From the NCBI GenBank assembly GCA_030648225.1, contig JAUSIA010000366.1, positions 1-10,296 of the forward strand: a stretch of 10,296 bases of DNA, read 5' to 3'. The position numbers were made by a program, and so were the translations under genes. Of this stretch, positions 1 to 7,474 are shown piece after piece; positions within the stretch are counted from its first letter, which is position 1; each line of letters opens with the position of its first letter. Under the pieces are notes generated by a model. It ran no database searches. It was not told the origin of the DNA and was given only the letters and a program-made list of their open reading frames with translations. Origin of the DNA: Ignavibacteria bacterium. Lineage in GTDB: Bacteria > Bacteroidota > Ignavibacteria > Ignavibacteriales > Ignavibacteriaceae.

Positions 1-412
1 CCGAAACAAGTACCGTCATTACACCGAAAGCAATGCCGTTGAGCACTCTCGTTTTTTCATCAAAGCGTAGTTTCAAATATCCCGGTACTGACTTTATTCT
101 GCTGCTGTAGTAAAATGGCATCATATAAATACCGAGGAAAAGCATCGCAGGAATTGCACCGATCCAGTAAAAGTGTGCAACGTAAATTCCGTATTTAAAT
201 GTATTACCTGTCATTCCAAGCAGCTCAAGCGCCCCTAAATTCGCCGAGAGAAATGCGAGTCCTGCAACCCAAGAACTATTCTTTCTTCCTGCAAGAAAGA
301 AATCTTCTTCGTTCTTAGTAAATTTTTTAAGGTAGAACCCGATACCGATAACAAACCCAAAATAGAATGCTATGATGAGCCAATCAAAAAAAGTAAGACC
401 AATAGCGCTCAT
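1..412 (-). CDS. Sodium:solute symporter (SSS family), N-terminal part, cut by window edge
   Basis: I translated this by hand. An ATG at 412 opens a frame of 137 codons that runs off the left edge without a stop. Residues 7-28 form a first membrane helix, followed by a charged loop with the SSS-type signature DFFLAGRK (37-44). A second helix follows with SANLGALELLGMTG (56-69), resembling the sodium- and sugar-site helix of SGLT-like transporters. A further helix spans about 83-100, then SVPGYLKLRFDEKTR (108-122), which matches the usual cytoplasmic loop after the third helix. The family imports sugars, amino acids or other solutes with sodium across the inner membrane. Next to glycosidases and a mutarotase-like gene, a sugar is the likely cargo (inference). 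The start is supported by AAGGG seven bases upstream. The family is about 450-600 residues, so most of the protein lies outside. Family assignment is firm; substrate is unknown. Confidence 0.9.
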   Translation of the reverse strand, partial: MSAIGLTFFDWLIIAFYFGFVIGIGFYLKKFTKNEEDFFLAGRKNSSWVAGLAFLSANLGALELLGMTGNTFKYGIYVAHFYWIGAIPAMLFLGIYMMPFYYSSRIKSVPGYLKLRFDEKTRVLNGIAFGVMTVLVS

Positions 413-419
413 AAAATTG

Positions 420-424
420 CCCTT
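420..424 (-). promoter_or_regulatory. Ribosome binding site of the symporter gene
   Basis: AAGGG on the minus strand lies seven bases before the ATG at 412. It supports that start for the partial symporter. It lies within the 87-base gap after the mutarotase-like gene, where I see no terminator hairpin or clear promoter. Confidence 0.6.
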
Positions 425-499
425 ATAATTTTTTATTACATTGATTTATTATTTAGAAAACCATTCATACCTTTAATTTTCACAAATACTTTTCAAAGT

Positions 500-1474
500 T
501 TATAAAAGTTTATCCGGGATACCTTTCCATAAGCTTATTTCAAGGTTCCAGTTTTTAGTTTCTAAAGGACTAATACACTCGGCTTCATTCCTTTTGACTG
601 CCTCCACCAGTGAATCAGGTCTTCCACTTGTTGGTTCTAATGCGACAGTCAGATGTTTATTAGGCGAGTCTTCTGGCCAGCCACCATAGCAGAGCCATAG
701 ACCGAGATATTTAAGTTCATCTGTATTAAAAGAGAAGAGAATCGTTTCATCACAATTAACACGGTGCAGTCCTGCATAACCTGATTTTAATCTCCCCGTA
801 AAACATTTTATTGCCTGACCGAAGGTAACATCAGGCACTTTTGAGTAGTCAATCTTTTTTTCATTTTTATCAATAAAGGGCCAAGTAAGTATTTCTTTTA
901 ATTTACAAGTTTTATCATCCGGTGAAATATTGGGAATCAATTCTTTAGATTCTTTAGGCAGAATTATTTGATCTCCGGACGCAACTTTCAATAACGGATG
1001 AGCACTCCACAAGTAATCCACCTTTTCATTCGACAAGTTTTGCAGGGAATAATTAATTATCAGTCTGTTCCCGTCTAGTGAAACAACTTTAACAATAGAA
1101 TATTGTGCAATGACACCGGATATTTTGAATACGATCTTCTTATCGTTAATCCAATAATCCCACGGTAGTGACCAGAGTTCACCGTGATCGGGAAACCCGC
1201 CTCCTCGTACATTAATATCTTTGATGGTGGAGGAAACCGTCGGAAAACAATCATCAAAACCATACGCATATTTATCAGAAAACTCTTCTCCGTACGAGGG
1301 CACAGAATATTTTTTATCATCCTCCTGCGGTTCTAGGAGGAATTGAGTTCCGGTTTCTTTATTCACCAGTTGAATCATTTTACTTCCTATTGAAGGAATA
1401 AATACTGCGGAGATGCAGTCATTTTCAATAATTACTGTATTTATCCCCTCAACAGAAGATATTCGTACAGGCAT
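500..1474 (-). CDS. Aldose 1-epimerase / galactose-mutarotase-like protein
   Basis: A 324-residue protein with the pattern of the galactose-mutarotase-like beta-sandwich superfamily, whose members interconvert alpha and beta anomers of aldoses. Visible candidate active-site elements are FDDCFPT (73-79), FPDHGELWSLPW with His97, SAHPLLKV with His159, and VALEPTSGRPDSL with Glu280. This matches the family's two-histidine plus C-terminal glutamate arrangement. There is no signal peptide, so it probably acts in the cytoplasm on imported sugar. The ATG overlaps the TGA of the upstream M24 gene by one base (TGATG) and has no good Shine-Dalgarno at normal spacing, so it is probably translationally coupled. 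Length is typical for the family. Some superfamily members act on other sugars or lack epimerase activity, so the exact substrate (galactose, glucose or another aldose) cannot be read here. Confidence 0.8.
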   Translation of the reverse strand: MPVRISSVEGINTVIIENDCISAVFIPSIGSKMIQLVNKETGTQFLLEPQEDDKKYSVPSYGEEFSDKYAYGFDDCFPTVSSTIKDINVRGGGFPDHGELWSLPWDYWINDKKIVFKISGVIAQYSIVKVVSLDGNRLIINYSLQNLSNEKVDYLWSAHPLLKVASGDQIILPKESKELIPNISPDDKTCKLKEILTWPFIDKNEKKIDYSKVPDVTFGQAIKCFTGRLKSGYAGLHRVNCDETILFSFNTDELKYLGLWLCYGGWPEDSPNKHLTVALEPTSGRPDSLVEAVKRNEAECISPLETKNWNLEISLWKGIPDKLL

Positions 1475-2787
1475 CAGGGTTTAATAGTTTTTATTTCCTG
1501 TTGAATGATTTCCCCTGTATCAGCATCTTTTAATAAAATTCCAGGTTGGGGATATATTTTGCCGTTCAATTCAATGTTGATCATTGGCCAATCTTTACAT
1601 TTAGTGATCACTTCGATACTATCTTGGTAAGCAATGATGGTTTCCTCAACTTTGGCACCGGTTATTGTTGGATTCCAAGCAAATGCTTGTCTATCCTGAA
1701 CCTTATTCATATTATCAGGATACATAACGTATTCTCTATCATCATAACCAATTGAACCGCCCTGATGATGTTTCATCCACTCATCAGGATAACCAACGTT
1801 AGCATACCATTTTTTACATTCATCCCATATCTGAGTTATAACTGTTCCCGCTTTTGTTGATGCTTCATAATAAGCATTAACAATTGCAGTTTTTTCGAGT
1901 TTTGTTTGAAGTTCTTCCGGCAAATTTCCAAAATGAACAAAACGTGTTACTGCAATCGGCATTCCCCATTTTTCAGCAACAACATTTACCATCGCATAAT
2001 TTTTAACTTCAGCTCCACCAGGTAAAGCGTGGCGGTATTTAAATATTCTCTCATCTACACCAATTAATAAAACAGTCGGGAGAATTCCTCTTGATCTCAA
2101 CTCAGCGGATGTCATGGCTTCTATTTCAAATTCATTCATTCCTTGCTTAATTCTTTTACACACTTCTACGACAGCTTCTGTAGTCAGCTCACCAAGCCAT
2201 CGGTATCTTTTTATCTCAGTATCTGTTAAAGAATAACGCACTGGTTTAAATACATCTGCAACTAAAACAGTACCCGGGAAATCAATATCACTACCTATTC
2301 TTGTATTTCCGGTAATTTCCTTTATGATATTACCACGGACATCTTTAACAGGGTTTGATTCATACCAGTTGTACAATTTTAATTCATAACCTAAATTTTT
2401 CAAATCTTCATCCATTAATCTTCCGGCTTCACTTCCGTTACAAATTAAATATTTCTTCCCGTCTTTCATTACTAATAACGAAGCAGCACCCACATCTTTG
2501 TTAAGAACAATCTGTGTATTAACCAGACCTGCTGTTATCCAGTTAACATTCCTTACCTGCGTAAATAGCATCCCTTCAAGATTTTGTTCTGCTAAGAATT
2601 TCTTCAGCCTTAGCATTTTTTGTTTTATCTCTGACTTAGCTTCTTCCACGGAAATAACGAAGTGTGGTTCTTCTTTCCAGATCATTTTTTCTAGTTCATC
2701 ACCAACCTCTTTTTTCTGTTCCCATCTCTGACATGAAACCAGCAGGAAAAATAAACTCATTATTATAAATAGTTTTAATGTTTTCAC
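1474..2787 (-). CDS. M24-fold (creatinase/aminopeptidase P-like) lipoprotein with degenerate metal site
   Basis: A 437-residue protein starting at GTG (2787), with a strong GAGGAG nine bases upstream. Residues 1-19 form a lipoprotein signal peptide ending in the lipobox LVSC, with Cys19 the likely lipidated residue. Residues about 50-180 resemble the creatinase/prolidase N-terminal domain and 190-400 the pita-bread M24 domain. By eye alignment, the first metal Asp is Asn268 (AMVNVV), the second is Ala279 (PIAVTR), the His motif is KHHQGGSIGY (339-348), the first Glu is Asn372 (AWNPTITG), and the last Glu is kept as Glu381 (KVEET). Three of five ligands are therefore gone, so a two-metal peptidase mechanism is unlikely. 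Creatinase and ectoine hydrolase are metal-free M24 hydrolases, so catalysis on a C-N bond remains possible (inference). A C-terminal extension, 401-437, follows. The fold is confident; the substrate is unknown. Default annotation would be Xaa-Pro aminopeptidase, which may mislead. Confidence 0.8.
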   Translation of the reverse strand: MKTLKLFIIMSLFFLLVSCQRWEQKKEVGDELEKMIWKEEPHFVISVEEAKSEIKQKMLRLKKFLAEQNLEGMLFTQVRNVNWITAGLVNTQIVLNKDVGAASLLVMKDGKKYLICNGSEAGRLMDEDLKNLGYELKLYNWYESNPVKDVRGNIIKEITGNTRIGSDIDFPGTVLVADVFKPVRYSLTDTEIKRYRWLGELTTEAVVEVCKRIKQGMNEFEIEAMTSAELRSRGILPTVLLIGVDERIFKYRHALPGGAEVKNYAMVNVVAEKWGMPIAVTRFVHFGNLPEELQTKLEKTAIVNAYYEASTKAGTVITQIWDECKKWYANVGYPDEWMKHHQGGSIGYDDREYVMYPDNMNKVQDRQAFAWNPTITGAKVEETIIAYQDSIEVITKCKDWPMINIELNGKIYPQPGILLKDADTGEIIQQEIKTIKP

Positions 2788-2796
2788 AGTATAATT

Positions 2797-2802
2797 CTCC
2801 TC
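2797..2802 (-). promoter_or_regulatory. Strong ribosome binding site deciding a GTG start
   Basis: GAGGAG on the minus strand lies nine bases before the GTG at 2787. It favours this non-ATG start over the ATG nine codons later, which would cut into the hydrophobic core of the lipoprotein signal peptide. Confidence 0.7.
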
Positions 2803-2813
2803 AATAAATAATA

Positions 2814-3719
2814 TTATGATTTATTACATCCACAGGAATGCCTTAAAGGAGTCGGCATAAGTTCAACACGTATATCATCTGAGAAACCAACAATTGCAAT
2901 ATCCTCCGGTATTCTTAAGCCCGCTTCCAGGATTGCTTTCATTGCACCGAATGCAGCCGGGTCGTTAACGGCAACTATAGCTCGCGGTCTTTCTCTTGCA
3001 GGAAGATTAATAAGCTGCATCATTGCATTATAACCACCTGATTCGTGAAATCCTGATTCCACTATATAATTCTCACGGAACGGGATATTATTTTTTTTGA
3101 GTGACTTTTTAAACCCATTCAAGCGATAACGGCTAATAGATACAGAGAGAGGTCCCCGAAGATGAGCTATTTTTTTATATCGATGATTAATTAAGTGTTG
3201 AGTTACCATCAGTGCGCTGTTCTCATCATCAATGCTAACACAGCTAGCTCCAATTTTAAAAACGCACCTGTCAAAGAAGACAACTTGCAATCCCAATTGC
3301 ATTACTTGCTGAAAAATTTGAAAATCAGTATCTGACTCTGCAACGGATACGAGGATTCCATCAACGCGTTTTGATGCGAGAGTCTCGATTGCAGCTATTT
3401 CCCGTCTGGAATCCTCTGCAGAATGTGTAAGCATTATATTGTAACCTGCTTTATAAACAACTTCTTCTATTCCTCTTATTGCTTCAGGAAAAAACGAGTA
3501 AGTAATCTCGGGTACAACAACACCGATAGTGTGCGTTTTTCTTTTTACCAGACTTTTGGCAATATGATTCGGGAAATAACCCAGTATTCTTGCAGTACTA
3601 ATAACTTTCTCGCGAGTAGTTTTATCTACACTAGGACTTCCATTTAAAGCACGGGAGACCGTCATGATAGAGATATGAAGTTCATTAGCTATATGTTTTA
3701 AGGTTACTCTTTTTGTCAT
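2814..3719 (-). CDS. LacI-family transcriptional repressor, shortened C-terminus
   Basis: A 301-residue LacI/GalR-type regulator. The N-terminal helix-turn-helix is at about residues 5-27 (TLKHIANELHISIMTVSRAL), the hinge helix at 50-60, and the periplasmic-binding-protein-like sensor from about 63, beginning THTIGVVVPE. Later landmarks are VDGILVS (119-125), AIVAVNDPAAFGAM (247-260) and IPEDIAIVGFSDD (270-282). Normal family members are about 330-345 residues. Here the text goes from MPTPL (288-292) straight to RHSCGCNKS, which resembles the usual extreme C-terminus. The segment normally between them, about 45 residues including the conserved TTV.QP region, is absent. The gene lies inside the run of catabolic genes, with gaps of 38 and 26 bases, so it probably regulates this locus. 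ATG start at 3719 has only a weak upstream purine stretch. Repressor identity is firm; whether it still senses its ligand is uncertain. Confidence 0.9.
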   Translation of the reverse strand: MTKRVTLKHIANELHISIMTVSRALNGSPSVDKTTREKVISTARILGYFPNHIAKSLVKRKTHTIGVVVPEITYSFFPEAIRGIEEVVYKAGYNIMLTHSAEDSRREIAAIETLASKRVDGILVSVAESDTDFQIFQQVMQLGLQVVFFDRCVFKIGASCVSIDDENSALMVTQHLINHRYKKIAHLRGPLSVSISRYRLNGFKKSLKKNNIPFRENYIVESGFHESGGYNAMMQLINLPARERPRAIVAVNDPAAFGAMKAILEAGLRIPEDIAIVGFSDDIRVELMPTPLRHSCGCNKS

Positions 3720-3757
3720 TAATCAGTTATTTCTTAAAAATGTATTATTATAAAACA

Positions 3758-4789
3758 TTAATTTATAACAAGACCTATTTTACTTTTTTTCGCATAATCA
3801 TAATCACCAACAAAGATCCACCAATTGGTTAATGGTTTTGTATTATAAGAGATATTATTATTCCTTCCAGGTATGTTCTGCATCCAGTAGATAAACCAAT
3901 CCAACGATTTGCTATTCCAGCGATCACAATTAATAAAGATTTTTTCTCCTGTTCCTTCGGGATTCCAATCTTCGATATCTGTCCAAATATAGTTTTTATT
4001 CTTCCAGTCATAATCTGATTCACCATTGGGGGGATAATGTGCCCACCCGCAATGGGACGAAATAATCTTATGTGATTTATCGCTCCCAACAAATTTCCCC
4101 CAAAATAGAAGTCTATCCCATTCATCTTCGGAGGTAGTATCTCTACCGTCTACATTATTCAATAAAGCTTCAATTTGATGCATGTGATCTTCTACTGCCT
4201 CGGATAATCCTCGTTGATAATTGTAATGATAGACGGTATAAGTTTTTTCGAAAATGGGTAAGTCTTCTTCATTCCGATCGCTGTTGCTCACGTCTCCAAA
4301 AGGTGAAGACATATTGGATTCCCATAAGTCAATTACACCGCCGTGATATCCCCAAATCCAAACTTCTTTTACATCTTCATCCTCTACCCAAAGTTTAATA
4401 TCTATTCTTTCCAAAATTTTTTTATAATCGGTCATAGGCTGATTATGCCCTTTCTTTTCAAATACTGGAAGAGGTTTAAGATATTCAAACTCTTGTATTA
4501 TTTTATATTTGAGCGAAGGTAAGGCAGTTGAATCTTTATAACCATGATAGGTAGATCCCTTTTCCAAAACCTGAACGATTTCCTGAGTAAGACTATCAGT
4601 TTTAACTCTTGTAAATTCCAACGATTCACTAAAATCCCCTGTAATACTTTTATCAATTTTATCTCCATCCACCGGAAAATATTTAATGACAATTACCGGA
4701 ATTTTAAATGGTTCATCTATCTGAGCACATATTTTCGAGCTCAGTAATAAGAAAAAAAGAATAAGAAATATAATTAGGGATTTTTTCAA
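3758..4789 (-). CDS. Secreted protein of unknown function with WGYHGG and CGWAHYPPN motifs
   Basis: A 343-residue protein. I place the start at TTG 4789 because GAAGGG lies seven bases upstream and it gives a clean Sec signal peptide (MKKSLIIFLI..., cleavage probably after ICAQ, about residue 23). An in-frame TTG at 4804 would add five residues but lacks a binding site. I do not recognise a named domain. The mature part carries blocks that look functionally constrained: WIWGYHGG (144-151), ESNMSSPFGDVSNSDR (157-172), HMHQIE (202-207, with His202, His204 and Glu207), CGWAHYPPN (247-255), WNPEGTG (275-281) and a Trp-rich tail to about 328. The density of His, Asn, Asp and Trp would suit metal binding or a carbohydrate-active site, but this is inference. 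It sits 11 bases after the debranching-like glycosidase and before the repressor, so it is probably exported with the glycosidases and serves the same substrate. Confidence 0.75.
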   Translation of the reverse strand: MKKSLIIFLILFFLLLSSKICAQIDEPFKIPVIVIKYFPVDGDKIDKSITGDFSESLEFTRVKTDSLTQEIVQVLEKGSTYHGYKDSTALPSLKYKIIQEFEYLKPLPVFEKKGHNQPMTDYKKILERIDIKLWVEDEDVKEVWIWGYHGGVIDLWESNMSSPFGDVSNSDRNEEDLPIFEKTYTVYHYNYQRGLSEAVEDHMHQIEALLNNVDGRDTTSEDEWDRLLFWGKFVGSDKSHKIISSHCGWAHYPPNGESDYDWKNKNYIWTDIEDWNPEGTGEKIFINCDRWNSKSLDWFIYWMQNIPGRNNNISYNTKPLTNWWIFVGDYDYAKKSKIGLVIN

Positions 4790-4796
4790 AACATTA

Positions 4797-4802
4797 CCCT
4801 TC
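4797..4802 (-). promoter_or_regulatory. Ribosome binding site deciding a TTG start
   Basis: GAAGGG on the minus strand lies seven bases before the TTG at 4789. It overlaps the stop codon of the upstream glycosidase gene (4801-4803), suggesting coupling. It favours 4789 over the in-frame TTG at 4804. The ATG at 4794 is out of frame and meets a stop after two codons. Confidence 0.55.
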
Positions 4803-7455
4803 AATCTTTGAATTCGATAATTATATCTTGCTTATAAAACTTGCCTTTCTCTTTACCAGAGATTTTAAATTGAAGTCCGATGTCAAATTCAGAACCTTCC
4901 AATTTCTTAATATACTTGCCTCCGAAGACTCCGAGTTCGTATTGAGCACTTCCTAATCCTTCAACAGTTGTAGTCAGCTTATTCCCTTCAAGTTTCTGAG
5001 AAATTATTTTGAGACCTTTATTTTTCTGGCCGGGTCCAGTCTCTTCAAGTGTTTTTATATAAAGTTCTGGAATCTGATTTAAGCTGATCTTTAATGTTGT
5101 TTGACCTGGAGGAATATCTAATTCAAACTTATAAACTGATGCTTTGGAATCTTCAACTTTTTCATAATTAATCCCCAGAGCAACTTCCAAAGAGTCGTCT
5201 ACTATTTTTGAATTATAACTAGCTTTAGTATCATTGACTATCACCCCTAATCCAAAGGAAGGTTGAAATAATAACTTTAAGGTATCTTCCCCAGTATTAT
5301 TTATTATTAACTTTCTGCCGGAAACTTCATTTTGATAAGTGATGGCAATGTTATCTTTATTAATTAATAAATTTCCGATTTCGACTTTAGTCCAATCTGG
5401 AGGAATATGCGGTTCAAACATTATAGTATTATTTGGAGCATCCAGTTCAATTCCTAACAAACCTCTTAAAAATGGTTCCATAAATCCTGTGGCTGAAAAT
5501 CCCTGATCATGGTAAGCCTCAGCAAGTTTGGAATTAATTCTTCCTGAAAATACTTCTGGCATAACTCCTAGTCCATAATCAAACATATGCTGCACAGTGG
5601 CAAGCAATGTATTATATCCTGCAAGATTAAAATTATGTTTGAATTGAGCAGTTGCAAACAACGATGAGATAAACGGCCACACAGCACCATAATTATAGTT
5701 AACGGGATCAAATAACTCTGAGTTGATAGATAGTGAGCGAACTCCCCAGTCGGTACAAAGCTCATTATCATTATATGATTCCAAACACTTTAGAGTATGG
5801 TCTTTATCCAGTAAATCCCATTTCATAGCTATTGTAGACCAGGGAGTTTTTTCTTCAACCTGCTGCCCTTCTTCTGATGCTGCATGAGAATAAAGTCCGA
5901 GTTTATCCATCCAGAATTTTTTTTCAAGTGCGATTAGGGCTTTTTTTAATTGATCCTTGGATTGTGAATTTAATTCATTGTCACCCATTGCTTCGGACAT
6001 ATTAACTACTTCTTTTATCGCCTGAGTCCAGATAGCGGAGGTATACATATCAGCATACATGTGAACATATTTACCAAACTCCAGTGCGCCGAGTCCTGCA
6101 CCCTTAAGATCCATTAAACCATCATTATCACTGTCTTTTCTTAAGCACCAATAATAAGCCTGCTTAATTGAATTCCAACTTTCCTTTATGAATTGCAAGT
6201 CTCCACTGTGGCGATAGTAGTTCCCAATTGAAACAATATACCACGGTGTAGTATCAGCATGGTTGTATCCATAGTGATAATCATTCCACCAATCTACTAA
6301 TCCTTCACTTTGTGAAAGCTCGTGAGCTATTTTGCCCACATCGTTATTAATTTCATCGGGTGATTTTTTCCTGATGGGAAAATCATCCTGCCGCTGCCAT
6401 TTTTGAGTGAATTTAAGGGCATCTTTAACTGTGGGGAAATCCTGGAATGAAATAATCGGTAAACTGTTAATGAATGTATCCCCGCCAAAGAACCATGAAA
6501 AACCAGGTCTTCCTCCTCCACCGGATAAACCATAACCTGCAACCATTCCATTACCCAGGCTCTGATTATAAACCATTAAATTGTGGAGGATAATTTTCCC
6601 CCAACTGAACGCAAGGTTAAGTTTTTCTACAGGTGTAATGACACTAAGAGTTGATGAAAGAAAATCTGAATAGTATTTGTAATTACTTTTATACAATTCT
6701 TCTACATTCTGTAGAAGATAGTTGTAATATGTTTTCAACGAATCATACTTCGCACCTAAAACTCCCGCAATTACAATTGGAATAAAATAATCCTCACTCT
6801 CACCTGGTTTAATCTCTATTTTGAACTGAAGCGGATTATCGGCAAACATATGCGCTGGTGGTGCAGTCATCATTTTACCAGCGGGTGAGCCACAAAGAAA
6901 AATTGCTCTGCGCTGTCCTTCTGAGATGACGTATGCCTTGACATTATCATCCCAATAGCTGTATTGCCCGCCAATCCCCGCTGGCCATTGAGGCTGCATT
7001 ACTGGTAAAAAACTCGGTATTATAGTTAATGGTTCAGTTGTGAAAACGTCAAGAAGAATTATTGCTCCTCTCTCCCCTACGGGAACCATAATTATTGCTT
7101 TAACAGTAAAGGATTCATAAACAAAAGTTAATGTGGTCGCTTCTGGTGTAACATCTATTCTACGGACAATATCCTTTGCCTTTATTGAAGTTGTTGAACT
7201 TCCTAGGAAAAAGAGGAGCTCGAAGTTGCGCAATGGTTTCCATGGCCAAATCCACATTTCAAAAGACCCATCCTCAAAACCCATAAGAGCTGTTTTCCTG
7301 CCAATCTTATCAAAGTACTGAGTTGGTTGTGCAACTCTGCTTAACCGGATATTGTTTTCTTTAAGTTCAAACTTTTTAATAGATCCAACAGATTGAGGAT
7401 AAATATTTGATAATAAAAGTAAAATTAAACCAAAAACTAACAATGGCTTTTTCAT
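4801..7455 (-). CDS. Secreted amylo-alpha-1,6-glucosidase / debranching-like glycoside hydrolase
   Basis: An 884-residue protein with an N-terminal signal peptide (MKKPLLVFGLILLLLSNIYP, about 1-21), so it is exported. Residues about 25-240 form a beta-rich N-terminal domain. Residues about 275-670 fit an (alpha/alpha)6 barrel of the glycogen-debranching C-terminal / GH133-like kind: GFSWFFGGDTFIN (318-330, Asp326), HADTTPWYI (399-407), a calcium-loop-like DSDNDGLMD (441-449) followed by GALEFG (Glu459), YNYGAVWPF (587-595), MPEVFSG (632-638, Glu634) and HDQGFSATGFMEPFLRGLLG (649-668). Residues about 690-884 look like beta-sandwich appendages. Catalytic acid and base are candidates only (Glu459 or Asp326; Glu634). 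Classical debranching glucosidases are cytoplasmic, so this exported form probably acts on external alpha-glycosides. It follows the GH63-like gene by 19 bases with no clear Shine-Dalgarno. Related families such as GH15 or GH78 cannot be excluded without a profile search. Confidence 0.75.
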   Translation of the reverse strand: MKKPLLVFGLILLLLSNIYPQSVGSIKKFELKENNIRLSRVAQPTQYFDKIGRKTALMGFEDGSFEMWIWPWKPLRNFELLFFLGSSTTSIKAKDIVRRIDVTPEATTLTFVYESFTVKAIIMVPVGERGAIILLDVFTTEPLTIIPSFLPVMQPQWPAGIGGQYSYWDDNVKAYVISEGQRRAIFLCGSPAGKMMTAPPAHMFADNPLQFKIEIKPGESEDYFIPIVIAGVLGAKYDSLKTYYNYLLQNVEELYKSNYKYYSDFLSSTLSVITPVEKLNLAFSWGKIILHNLMVYNQSLGNGMVAGYGLSGGGGRPGFSWFFGGDTFINSLPIISFQDFPTVKDALKFTQKWQRQDDFPIRKKSPDEINNDVGKIAHELSQSEGLVDWWNDYHYGYNHADTTPWYIVSIGNYYRHSGDLQFIKESWNSIKQAYYWCLRKDSDNDGLMDLKGAGLGALEFGKYVHMYADMYTSAIWTQAIKEVVNMSEAMGDNELNSQSKDQLKKALIALEKKFWMDKLGLYSHAASEEGQQVEEKTPWSTIAMKWDLLDKDHTLKCLESYNDNELCTDWGVRSLSINSELFDPVNYNYGAVWPFISSLFATAQFKHNFNLAGYNTLLATVQHMFDYGLGVMPEVFSGRINSKLAEAYHDQGFSATGFMEPFLRGLLGIELDAPNNTIMFEPHIPPDWTKVEIGNLLINKDNIAITYQNEVSGRKLIINNTGEDTLKLLFQPSFGLGVIVNDTKASYNSKIVDDSLEVALGINYEKVEDSKASVYKFELDIPPGQTTLKISLNQIPELYIKTLEETGPGQKNKGLKIISQKLEGNKLTTTVEGLGSAQYELGVFGGKYIKKLEGSEFDIGLQFKISGKEKGKFYKQDIIIEFKD

Positions 7456-7474
7456 AATTTTTTCAATTTAATTA

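Noticed and set aside
488..499. Small inverted repeat ACTTT-TC-AAAGT after the mutarotase-like gene
   Set aside because: The stem is five A/T-rich pairs with a two-base centre and no following T-run, too weak for a terminator or operator claim.
1546..1755. Plus-strand open frame inside the M24 gene
   Set aside because: It is antisense to a gene with clear domain motifs, and the translation has no recognisable pattern. It is a shadow frame.
2814..2816. Frameshift as the cause of the short LacI protein
   Set aside because: The tail RHSCGCNKS is in frame and resembles a normal family terminus, and only 26 bases remain before the next gene. A displaced coding tail is not present.
3720..3757. 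Possible sigma70-type promoter for the LacI gene (TATAAT at 3747-3752)
   Set aside because: The only -35-like element, TTGTTA, is about 13 bases away, too close. The surrounding sequence is so AT-rich that a TATAAT is expected by chance.
3829..4125. 98-residue minus-strand frame inside the unknown secreted gene
   Set aside because: It lies in another frame of a gene with a signal peptide, binding site and patterned motifs. It has no start signal of its own.
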